From the NCBI GenBank assembly GCA_905160935.1, contig CAJHZI010000435.1, positions 124,001-188,000 on the forward strand: DNA of 64,000 nucleotides. The letters run 5' to 3'. This document shows positions 12,980-22,293 of the stretch, piece after piece. Source of the DNA: Enchytraeus crypticus (Eukaryota > Annelida > Clitellata > Enchytraeida > Enchytraeidae). Under the pieces are notes generated by a model that worked only from the letters and a program-made list of their open reading frames with translations, was not told the origin of the DNA and searched no databases. The translations under genes and the position numbers were made by a program. The number at the start of each line of letters is the position of its first letter. Within the stretch, counting starts at the first letter, position 1.

Positions 12980-13110
12980 TTTTAATGCAGTCTGCTTCAG
13001 CAATTCTTTTAAGCAGCTAGATGGCCTCGAGTAGCCGGGCGGCGATTCAGCACGTATTGCTTGAATCGTTTTTATCAAACCTCTGGTTCTTTACACCCGG
13101 GGTAATTTTA
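12980..13110 (-). repeat. Inverted copy of the 1040-1165 element
   Basis: The sequence is the reverse complement of 1040-1165 with few differences (GCCTCGAGTAGCCGGGCGGC is the shared core). Confidence 0.6.
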
Positions 13111-13139
13111 AATAATAATAAAAATTTAAAAAATAAAAA

Positions 13140-13569
13140 TTTAAAAAATAAAAATAAAAATAATAAGAAGAGCACTTATCTCCAGCAGAGGATCCCTGAT
13201 CCGTTTCATCAAGAATTCTAATAGCGGTGCACAGCTCAGAGCGAGTGTCACCACGCCCAGGCAGTTCACTGAGGAGCCGCTACAACGTATCGTACGACCC
13301 GAATGATTTCTAGAATCGTGGACGTGGCAACACTCGCACGAATTCTATAATGCTTATTCACAATAATAGCAACAACAACAACAATAATAATAATAATATT
13401 AATAATAATGACAATTTTTATGCCAATTGCTCGTGAGACCCTTGGCCCCATCAATTCTGTCGCATCAGACTTCGTAGATGAATTAGACAGGAGGACTAAC
13501 GTTGCTACTGGTGACCAATGTGAGAAAGCTTTTCTTTGGCAGCAACTGTCAATTATTGTCCATTGTTTC

Positions 13570-13601
<32 letters not shown>

Positions 13602-13605
13602 GCAA
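13140..13605 (+). mobile_element. LINE 3' fragment with (AAT)n tail
   Basis: The frame at 13408-13580 (PIARETLGPINSVASDF, ELDRRTNVATGD, FLWQQLSIIVHCFN) resembles the extreme C-terminus of LINE reverse-transcriptase polyproteins that end in a Q-R-L-S-I-A-I-like helix. It is followed at once by an (AAT)n tail, as expected for a 3' end. The 5' part is gone. Confidence 0.55.
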
Positions 13606-13624
13606 TAACAATAATAAAACAATA

Positions 13625-13765
13625 AAACATAACTATATAGTGAAATTAACAACTATGTTGATATCTATCACTTTTAATACCATATATTAAACTGTTAGAT
13701 AATTTATTCCTTTTCTGTGCATATAGTCCTGTGAATGTCAGAGATTTACTCTCAGATGAGCACAG
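13625..13765 (-). mobile_element. SINE family C fragment
   Basis: The block AACTATGTTGATATCTATCA, then CTTTTAATACCATAT, matches the 3' part of the 8390 copy in the same orientation. Confidence 0.55.
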
Positions 13766-13964
13766 CATATAGTTTTTTAAACATCCTTGAACGGATATGT
13801 GTAGTGCAATCTTAACGTTTGTTAATTTATCACTATTTCTAAAGTGGACTTAATTAATTAATTTAAAACATTAAGTCAGACGCGTGCGGGTTTACTGAGC
13901 CAACGCTCCGCTCCCATAACTATTTGCTTAACAAGCAGCTCAATGACTAGGCAACAAGATCATG

Positions 13965-14335
13965 AGGTTGGGTTCGTTTCAGTCGTCTCAATTCATAGGC
14001 AACTTCCAATAGCTGAATGGCTTCCACATTAGTGTGATTTAGCATACTTTTTTCATGCTTCTCTGAATATTTTCTTGAATTACGTCATCGATTCTCTTTA
14101 TATCAAGATCTCGATGGATCTCTAGATTAGTTACATAGCGGTAAGCATTGGTGATCATTCTAAGGATGCTATTTTGAGTACGCTGAATAATATCCCGTTT
14201 TGAACGCTTTGTACAACCCCAAAGCTGTATATATATATGTCCAAATTGGTTTGATGATTGATTTGTATATCAGCCTATTTCTGCTTAGGTTGAGTTTGGA
14301 GTAGTGTCCAATTAGCCAATACATTAGTCGCATAT
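13965..14335 (-). pseudogene. Jockey-like LINE reverse transcriptase, C-terminal remnant
   Basis: On the minus strand the frame reads MYWLIGHYSKLNLSRNR, IYKSIIKPIWTYIYIQLWG, RDIIQRTQNSILRMITNAYR, YVTNLEIHRDL. This is the well-known jockey-clade signature downstream of the RT domain. A short TA insertion and stops break the frame. It continues to about 13965 as a degraded C-terminal segment (HTNVEAIQLLEV). Confidence 0.75.
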
Positions 14336-14769
14336 ATACATGTACAGCATATAGTGACAGTGATTCATCTCCCCCCTTCTTTCAAGCATACTTTACGTAC
14401 AGGCGCATCCGCAGATATTATCTGTTTAGAGACAGATATGAATCCTGGCTTCATAAACTCTTCAACCCAGCCCGACTGATGCGCCTGTGTATCAAGTTTC
14501 AGAGATTTCGTGAGTTCAGAACTACATAGCATTTCCTATCAACAAATCTATTACTTTATTTTGTTTTACTCCGTTATTTGTTCCTTTTTTATTTAATTAT
14601 TTTATTTATTCCTTTATTTTATTTTGTTTAATCTGACAACTACAGATTATTACAAAGCAACAAAGAGTATAACAGTTTTGAGCCGTAGCCTGGCATGTAA
14701 AGAAAAAGACAGAAGTGAATAATTTATTAGGTTACATACTGAAAGCTAACAAATAGGTTATATATTACA

Positions 14770-15020
14770 AAATAAAGTCTGAACTTTGAAAAATATAAAG
14801 AAATAAAGTCTGAAGTTTGAAAAGTATTATAAAATTATGTTTGAAGTTTGAGACAAATTAACAAATATACTGTAGTTGGAAGTTTGAAAAAATTAACAAA
14901 TAAAGTCTTAAGTTTAGAAAAGTCTTATATGTCATATCTAAAGAGACATATCAACAATAAAGGTTTAAGTCTGAAAAAACATTAACAAATGAAGTTCGAA
15001 GTTAGAAAAAGTTCAAGTAC
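14770..15020 (+). repeat. Degenerate ~45-bp minisatellite
   Basis: Repeated blocks of AAATAAAGTCTGAAGTTTGA and AACAAAT recur five to six times with many changes. Confidence 0.6.
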
Positions 15021-15949
15021 TTTCATTATCATATTGACAGGCTTTTTTATTACATACATGCTTGTAAGTTAACTTGAAAACAAAAGTACATTTCTGTAGC
15101 TTCGCTAATAGTTACTTGAGTTATCAAAACAAATCGTTGCACTACTCCTGCCCCGATGTTTTTTAGCTGTACACTGTACACAAGCATATACAATCTACAG
15201 ATCTGTTAACACAGACCACAAAATGTTGATGTATTCTCTAAACCATTTTTTTAATTATTTAAATTTGTTGATAATTATTGAACTCTTTTAACGAATTCCC
15301 CTTCAACAAATATCTTTCGTATTTCGTAGACGCATGCCTGTTCGTGTTGTGTTCGGGGTACTGCATTATGGTCAAAAAGAAAAACTGCACGTGTCATAAG
15401 AAACGACTAATCAATTAATAATTAAAACAATGGGAAAACAACTAAGGAGCCATATTTCAAAGAACTAAAGGCTAGATTATCGTTCGGTTATAGCCTATAA
15501 TTGTAATAGGATCGATTGATCAATGGAGTGCTCATACTAAGAGCCAAAGCTTCCTGCGATTTAGAATATATAACATGGACCTTGAAGGAGCAGTCAAGTG
15601 AGTAAATATTGCATTAATGTGGTATTAAACATCTAACATCCGTTATCCACCGTCCGACTCTAACTCTAGTTCCAAAAAGTTACGTTTTACTAAATAAATG
15701 CCTCCAAAATATTAAAAACTAAACTGCAATAAATAGGCTACAGAGCCACTTATATACAATCTATAGGCTACCCAGGATTAGGTGAATGCTGCGTGATATG
15801 TAGTGACTTGATTTGTTTAAACAATCAAACATCAAAACAACCATAGCTCGGCAATCCATTAGTCTGTACTGGAGTATGGGTTAGTGGTGTATGTCTGACT
15901 TCTTCAGTAAAGATGCCAGACAATTTCACCATCAAGTAGTTGATTTATA

Positions 15950-16080
15950 AAAGAGTTCTAACAATAGACAGCCAAAGTGTAACAGTATATTAGAAACTGG
16001 GTTATAATGAAGACAGCAAAAGTGTAACAGTATACAGAATCTTGGTTTTAATAATAGACAGCAAAGGTGTATCAGAATAC
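15950..16080 (+). repeat. ~53-bp tandem repeat, 2.5-3 copies
   Basis: The blocks AATAGACAGC(C/A)AAAGTGTA and CAGTATA(C/T)AGAA recur at regular spacing. Confidence 0.65.
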
Positions 16081-16734
16081 AGAAATGGTGTTATTATAAC
16101 ATTTAGAATGACAGAATGATAAGAATCATTAGCAACATTATCAAAGGAAATATTCTGCCCTGACAAACTTTCTCCTATAAATAAATTTCTGAAAATCATT
16201 AATTCTAATAATTTCCCGACAGAGAGCCTATTTAGGCTGAATCTAAAACCGATATGCATTCGAGAGAAAACTTTCTCTGATTTCGATTACTTTATTTTAT
16301 AAGAGAGAATTTACTTCAGCCGAAAGGGTATTCCAGTAATTCCAGTTGTCTTACTTGTTGTTTATATAATGTCTGACGATCGTTTAAATGAAGAATATCT
16401 TGAGAGAATTGGTAGTGATGCACAGGTACTGAAAGCCATAAAAAGTGGAAAGATGATCTTACTCGTGAGTGAGGAGAAGGAGTTAAAAGTGAAGTAGAAA
16501 GAGAAATGTATGCGAAAGCAACAATAACAATAACATTTAGAGTGCTACGGTCGTAGCAACAATGACAACATCGACATGCAAGCATCCATATATGCATATT
16601 GCATGCGAGCACATAGAAAGGGTTAGACCTAAATGATGGGAGAAACAAGAGAAGCCACGATGATTTAACAACAGATTCCGAGATTAATAGGAAAACTGAG
16701 GATATAATATTGATTAGAAGAGTTGAATGTCATG

Positions 16735-16767
16735 GTCCTACCATTAGACAGCTTACTGAGAGAGACA

Positions 16768-16823
<56 letters not shown>

Positions 16824-16842
16824 AAGAGAGAGAGAGTAGAGC
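16735..16842 (+). mobile_element. GA-family tail, (GA)n
   Basis: A long (GA)n run is preceded by ACAGCTTACTGAGAGAGACA, possibly a degraded copy of the GTGCACTAAGAGAGA junction. Only the tail is secure. Confidence 0.4.
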
Positions 16843-17264
16843 GAGACTACATGATGGAAATCTTTTATGTCTCGAAGCTGGTTTTTCAGAGAATCAGTCT
16901 AGAGAAGTTTTAGTATTGGAGTCTATCATAACGTAATGAATTTTATCGAGAAAGTCTAAACAAATGCAATCAAACAATGAAGTTGATAAAGTAATTGTCT
17001 TTTAGTATGACGTCAACATAAAACACCGATCAATAAATAAAAATTGAAAATTAATAATAGGAGTACTTTTGATATTGTGTTGTTAAGCCGCTGAAATCAG
17101 TAGGTAGAAGTGTTTTTGTTTCGTTACCTTTCATTTTAAAGGAATATTGGAGAAAGAGGTTAATATTACTTGTTAAAAGAGATTTACATCGAGTATGCTC
17201 TCGTTTTTCAAATAAGAACTGAGCTAGATTTACATTTTTGACGGTCTAAATCTTAATAAGACTA

Positions 17265-17475
17265 AATACAGTTACAGTGGTAGCCATTTCTGTACACCTG
17301 CAGTCACGCTGGTATCGATTTCTATACACCTACAATTACAGTATTGTCCATTTCTATACACCTATGCAGGCTACAGTTATAGTGGTGTTCACTTCTATAC
17401 ACTTACAGTAAAAGTAGTGTCCATTTCTATACACCAACAGTAGTGTCCATTTCTACATGTATACACCTATAGCTA
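17265..17475 (+). repeat. ~43-bp minisatellite, about 5 copies
   Basis: The unit core TGTCCATTTCTATACACCTA recurs with variable spacers containing ACAGT. It lies upstream of gene 2 with no obvious coding role. Confidence 0.7.
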
Positions 17476-17982
17476 CCGTTCACAAATTAACCCTATTTCA
17501 CTGAACTTTTCATTTCGCTGTAAAATCATTGTAAACTCTGATTTAGCTAATCTCTTAATCCATTTTATTTAGCTGAATTTTGAGCTCTATTCAAACATAA
17601 ACGGATCTGCATTCGAGGAAGCGATTTTTACATGTGCTTATTATCCTTCATTTAGTAGTTTCATATTAATCTAATATTATATAACTGACAGCTTTCTGAA
17701 CAGAATTACAACAGACCTGTCTGAGACTCTGTGCATAATCATAAGTTGATGCCAGCCTTGTTTTTATCTGGCCGGTCAAGAATCATTTAGATTACTAATC
17801 ATTTAATTGATAAAGCCAGATAACAGTCATTATTTTTGAATGATCTGCAAGTTATCTGGCTTTCAAACTTTAAACTGTTTATTTGCTAGAATTATTTATT
17901 TTTCTGTTAGAAAGTTACCGTCTGTTTCTGTTCCATTTTCTGAGAGGAAGTTGCTGAGAAAAATGTACATTAAACTTTAAGG

Positions 17983-18115
17983 TTGGAGCCAGTGGATATG
18001 TCGGTAAAACATTCGACTGCGGATCTGTATGTGCGGGTTTCAAATCCTGGGCTCACCTGTCACTGACATCGCTTTCGAGTGAGGAAACTAACTTTAATCC
18101 TAGCTTTTTAGCTTG
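17983..18115 (+). mobile_element. SINE family A, just upstream of an acceptor
   Basis: The full head and body are present (GGAGCCAGTGGATATGTCGG, ...GGTTTCAAATCCTGGG..., CACTGACATCGCTTTCGAGT). The T-rich 3' end merges into the polypyrimidine tract that serves the acceptor at 18149. Confidence 0.7.
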
Positions 18116-18150
18116 TTTTAGTATTTTTCTACAATTTTTTCTCCAGCAGG

Positions 18151-18447
18151 ATGGATAAGACTTCCACCTCGGACGAGACTTCCTCTCACACGAAGGACTT
18201 AAGTTCAGACGAGTCCTCGGCCCAGCAGCTGGACAAGAACCACGAGGACACTGCCTCGTCCACTGACCACGACATCTTGCTCTGGTGTGAGGAGTTCATG
18301 AAGCAGACACTGGAGGAGAAGTGTGTGGATGAACCGAATCCATTGCTGAAGCGCAGGCGAGAGATGCTGACTGGACCAAAGATTGTGGATGATCAGCAGG
18401 CAGCCAAGGAATATTTGGAGAGAAAGAGAATCTTTGAACTTTTCCAG
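18151..18447 (+). CDS. Docking-domain gene, coding exon 1
   Basis: It encodes residues 1-99, ending in ELFQ. The acceptor is TTTTTTCTCCAGCAG|G before the ATG and the donor is CCAG|GTTTCG. The ORF runs on into the intron, but the homology stops at the donor. Confidence 0.8.
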
Positions 18448-20185
18448 GTTTCGATATTCGGAATAGAAGTTTTTATTTACGTTTTTTATTATATTTTTCC
18501 TTTTACATCAACTTTAAAATTTTTACATAAGATTTTAGTATCGGTGCAGGATATATATTTACAAAACAGCGGACCTGTATAGAACCCTCTCAGCACATTT
18601 TTCTTATCAGTCAAGAATTGCTAAATTATTACAAAATTTATCTTTTATACCCTTGCGTGAGAAATATTAGAGGAGTTATCTTCAGGGCTGAAGAGTAAAG
18701 GAATGCCGTGAGAGATATGATTGATGTATATATTGAAATGATTTGGATACATAAAGTCCTTGTGACTATAATATAATCCCGCTATCTGTCTATAGTATAC
18801 GGTAGAATGAAGTAACTCTCCCACCAAAATAAATTCAATCTTTCATAAAACTTACAGATGGTTGCATTATATTACATACCAGCGAATATGCATGCGTTTC
18901 TCTAATTCTCTATATTTGGACTACTTGTTTAGATTTGGATTTGCAGTATGTTTGGCCTTTTTTGCTAGTCAACTTGGTTTTGGTCCAATAACATTGACGA
19001 CAGTAGCACTGTAATTGTCGTTGTTGTTGCTACATAAAACAAATATCGACTCGAAGTTTGGCTGCAAACTTTTATCCATTATTCATTTCATTCATTCTTC
19101 GCTGCATTTAATATTCATAAATCAACGAAATTCCGAGACATTTTCTCTAAAACAACTGCATTACACTAAACGTGGGAGAACGTCCATGACATACAGTATT
19201 TTATAGTTGTTACAATCTTTGTTATAAAGCAAATTAGGAAGAACATTTATCACATTGTTTCTGTTGTTTCTATGTCGTTCTCGTAGTACATAACAGCCGG
19301 GCTGATTCACCATCGCCCGTGTGACCCGCTCAGCTTCATCAGGGAGTGTCTGCGCCAGGCCAAGAGAATGAAAGATAGGCCTAGAGACCCTCTGCGCTGG
19401 AACAGCTTCATCCTCGGTTTGTCTCTCTCTCTCTCTCTCTTTCTCTCTGTCTCTATGTCTCTCTCTCTCCCTCTCTCTCTCTCTATGTCTCTCTGTCTCT
19501 CTCTTTCTCTCTCTGTCTCTGTCGCTCTCTCGATGTCTATCTCTCTCTATGTCTCTCTCTGTCTCTCTTTCTCTATCTCTCTCTCTCTTTCTCTGTCTGT
19601 CTCTCTTCGTATCAATATACAAATAGGGTATCAAATAATCCTGCCTCCAAAGTCTAGATCTTCCTCAAACTTTCTCCCTACTGTTCTGCCTTCAATTATC
19701 GTTTTAGTTAACTACCCCTCACACGTTTAAGTATAATATTTGAGTGGAATATCGCTTGACATCTTCATAAAGATGATTCTTGCAAAAATGCTCTCTATGT
19801 AAAGCTATATGACACGAGCCCATATGTAAATAAAACAAGCTACTCGAATCTTATCTCTCTCTCAGTACACTGCCTACTGGCAGGTCCATGGTATATAAAG
19901 TCTTCGCTCATCTCTATCTTCCGATTTCCTCTTCATGTCCGCATACGAGTGGATCTTTAAATCATCTAACATTCCTTTACGATATTATCATAATATCATT
20001 ATTATCATTCTTTTTTATTATTATCATAATGATATTATACACGAAGCTTATGCTAATTATAATTAACTAATCAACGAAGAATTGACTTCCGGTTGGTCAC
20101 TCGAAGGAGGTGTCAGGGACGTGACTGATATTGCTTTTGTTTTGCTATTGCTTCAGGTGATCAGCGTCAGAAGTGTGTTTACTAG
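18151..20185 (+). CDS. RII-alpha/Dpy-30-like docking-domain protein
   Basis: Three coding exons (18151-18447, 19287-19416, 20157-20185) give 151 residues. Residues 1-75 are acidic, Ser/Thr-rich and probably disordered. Residues 84-127 form the helix-loop-helix docking domain: AAKEYLERKRIFELFQ, then YITAGLIHHRPCDPLSFIRE, then CLRQAKRM. A short RWNSF stretch follows. This arrangement matches the RII-alpha/Dpy-30 fold found at the N-terminus of adenylate kinase 5 and in small cilia- or testis-associated proteins such as TEX55 and EFCAB10. Such domains dimerise and bind amphipathic helices of anchoring proteins, often in cilia and flagella. No kinase domain follows: the frame ends at GDQRQKCVY. 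The tiny last exon is the least certain part. A 5' UTR exon is expected because the ATG sits one base after an acceptor. Which family member this is remains open. Confidence 0.78.
19287..19416 (+). CDS. Docking-domain gene, coding exon 2
   Basis: The acceptor TCGTTCTCGTAG|TAC keeps the frame and continues the docking helix (YITAGLIHHRPCDP). The next AG, ten bases on, would give a stop. The donor CTCG|GTTTGTC is followed at once by a long CT-rich run. Confidence 0.78.
19417..19612 (+). repeat. CT-rich microsatellite beside a donor
   Basis: An imperfect (CT)n/(CTGTCTCT)n run starts a few bases after the exon 2 donor. Arg-Glu and Ser-Leu ORFs through it are artefacts. Confidence 0.85.
19855..19975 (-). 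mobile_element. GA-family LINE 3' end
   Basis: On the minus strand the copy reads the family blocks (GATTTAAAGATCCACTCGTA, GACATGAAGAGGAAA, CCATGGACCTGCCAGTAGGC, AGTGTACTGAGAGAGA). Confidence 0.7.
20157..20185 (+). CDS. Docking-domain gene, candidate last coding exon
   Basis: The acceptor TGCTATTGCTTCAG|GTG joins in phase 1 and gives nine residues and a stop. The intron end just upstream looks SINE-derived. RNA evidence is needed for this exon. Confidence 0.5.
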
Positions 20186-20390
20186 AGACTTGTGACAAAT
20201 CAGCTCGCCTATATGTCATTATCTGTGCGAAAATGTGTGACACCGGCGTGACAGCCGCTGCAACATTAACGTCACACTATTGTGACAGTATCTTTATAGC
20301 GTGACACGAATGACTCTATGTGACACTTGCATGACAAAAATTAGGAATGTCCTAATCTAGTGCGACAAGCTACTTTCATCTTTTTCATTT

Positions 20391-20396
20391 ATTAAA
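20391..20396 (+). terminator. Possible polyadenylation signal, docking-domain gene
   Basis: ATTAAA lies about 205 bases past the stop, a plausible 3' UTR length. The 3' UTR between them contains several GTGACA/TGTCAC-type repeats (20190-20340). Confidence 0.4.
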
Positions 20397-20494
20397 CTGT
20401 TGTATTGGGTTTGTTTAAACTAAATAACCCGTTTTGGAAACTGTTAAAAACGTTACAAAGGTCTAAGAGCTTAAGTCTTTAGAATAAGTCAACA

Positions 20495-20645
20495 ATATCT
20501 TTTCTTCTTCTTCTTCTTCGAATAAGAAGAAGGAGACGAAGAAGAAGTTATTTATTAACTTATTAATTATAATAAGGACTCTATAATATTAATTATAATA
20601 ACTCACTTGTTAATTATAATAAGAAGAAAAAGAAGAAGAATTGTA
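20495..20645. repeat. CTT/AAG inverted repeat cluster
   Basis: A CTTCTTCTT run is followed by GAAGAAGGAGACGAAGAAG, and three copies of TTAATTATAATAA follow. The first two can pair as a hairpin. Confidence 0.55.
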
Positions 20646-21309
20646 TAACTTAGTTTAATTTTAAATGTAATTTAAAACACACATTATTTAACTAAAAATA
20701 ATGCACATAATTATGTAATTTAAAAGTTAATTTAGTCCATTCAAAAAGAGCTATACTACATTCAAATGAAAATATAAATTTAACTGAGAATTTCAATGCT
20801 AAGGTATTTTAAAACAAAATAGTTATTATTTTCTCAGTAGTAAAATTTGCCTTGCTTTAATTCTAATTATAACTTTTACAAATATTATTTATATATGTTC
20901 ATGATCTCTAATTACTCGATTCTATTGCACAAGATAGTGTCCTTATTGTTTCTAAAATTTATAAACTAAACACTTGTGCTATAAAGTAGCATTCTGAAAG
21001 AATGTAATAATTCCAGCTATGACTCATTCAGTAGTTAACGTGGGAATTGAGAGTAACGGGAAGGGTCAAAATATTTCGGGCCCTCCTGCAATGTATTTAT
21101 AGATCTCCTAGTATCTAATATCGGCCACTAGCAGAGTAAAGCATCTCAGAAAAATGAGAGATAGAGGAACTGAGTTGCCCTGAACCTCCCACTTTGACCA
21201 CTTTAACCACTGGACTCATCTAAATGTAGTCATACGAACAATATATTTAAAGGGCTTAAAATTTTAAAGTTAAGCGATATTCATAAACATTGCTGTTGCT
21301 TATTTCTGT

Positions 21310-21790
21310 ATAAATTTATTCATAATGATATGCCTTTATGTTACAACTATTCGTTGCTATTAAATAATGTTGTAAATTCTGTTTATAAATTTCGACAAGT
21401 TTCGAAATTTACTATACCAGCGTTCAGAACCTTCTGTCGCGAAAAGTATATCGCTGTATAAGGCCCTAGATACTGGCTATTCCTTCCATCTAATTTACGA
21501 TCATCTCGTTCCGTTAACTGTTTCAATATTAATCTTCGTCAGTACTTATTAAATAGTTATTAATGATTCTGTTTTTAAATGTATAATTGTGCATACTTAT
21601 TATCATTAATTTTCTTTATTTTGAATTTCTTTATTTCAATTATTTAATTTTTACTTTATATTTTCATTTTAAGTTCACCATGGTTCACATTTGGTTTATG
21701 TTCACTTATTACATTTGCATTGATTGTGAACTGTACAGGGTTGAATGACCCTTTTTGGTGATCTAAATAAATAAAATACATAAATAAATA
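21310..21790 (+). mobile_element. LINE 3' end with AAATA-type tail
   Basis: Broken frames read a CR1/L2-like C-terminus (FRQVSKFTIPAFRTF, KYIAVY, then RYW-LFLPSNLRSSRSVN in the next frame). A 3' UTR and an AAATAAATAAAATACATAAA tail follow. It lies between two genes that end tail to tail. Confidence 0.6.
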
Positions 21791-21918
21791 AATGGTTATT
21801 TAGAGTTTGAGCACATGATACGCGTCCCACAATTAAATGGAGACAATGGAAACTTTGCTTGCAAGATGATAGACCGTCTCAAGGTCGATGGTTTTGAGAG
21901 TTTCTGTGACTCTGAGAG

Positions 21919-21924
21919 TTTATT
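21919..21924 (-). terminator. Polyadenylation signal of the V-ATPase a gene
   Basis: AATAAA on the minus strand lies about 260 bases after the stop codon. The interval between holds a 19-20-bp tandem array, which would therefore be in the 3' UTR. Confidence 0.5.
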
Positions 21925-21944
21925 ATTTGCTCAATCAAAACTCA

Positions 21945-22180
21945 AGATGCGATGACTCAGCACATGATGTGATGACTCTGCACACGATGTGATGACTCAG
22001 CACACGATGACTCAGCACATGATGTGATGACTCAGCAAGAGATGACTCAGCACATGATGTTATGACTCTGCACATGATGTGATGACTCAGCACAAGATGA
22101 CTCAGGACATGATGTGATGACTTAGCACATGATGTGATGACTCAGCAGCACATGATGTGATGACTCAGCACAAGATGCTA
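21945..22180 (-). repeat. 19-20-bp array of TGACTCAGCA in a 3' UTR
   Basis: About 12 units of GATGACTCAGCACATGATGT type begin 4-5 bases past the V-ATPase stop codon. Eight units keep TGACTCAGCA intact (shared core of AP-1 and Maf/antioxidant-response elements), and four carry one change (CTCTGCA, CTCAGGA or CTTAGCA). Confidence 0.85.
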
Positions 22181-22184
22181 TGAT

Positions 22185-22293
22185 TTAAGAGGCTTCACGG
22201 AATTCCTCCCACATCAACTTCAGGATGGAATTGAAACTGAACGGAAGAAATTTGTGTCCATTACCGCCGTAGAATTTACTCTGAAACTCAACC
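22185..22293 (-). CDS. ATP6V0A: V-ATPase a exon 22 (stop)
   Basis: Residues 864-899: [36 protein letters not shown], ending in TAA. WVEFQxKFYxGxGxKFxPFSF is the family C-terminus. Confidence 0.97.

Larger units (their letters stand above)
9365..17980. other. Repeat-rich intergenic region
   Basis: No host gene is supportable between the Ly-6 gene and the gene at 18151. The region holds fragments of LINE and SINE families (listed separately) and several degenerate minisatellites. Stretches such as 9370-9760, 12080-12980, 15020-15950 and 16080-16730 show nothing I can name. Confidence 0.55.

Noticed and set aside
19161-19730. Arg-Glu and Ser-Leu ORFs through GA/CT runs
   Set aside because: They are artefacts of the microsatellite; the overlapping real exon is 19287-19416 on the plus strand only.
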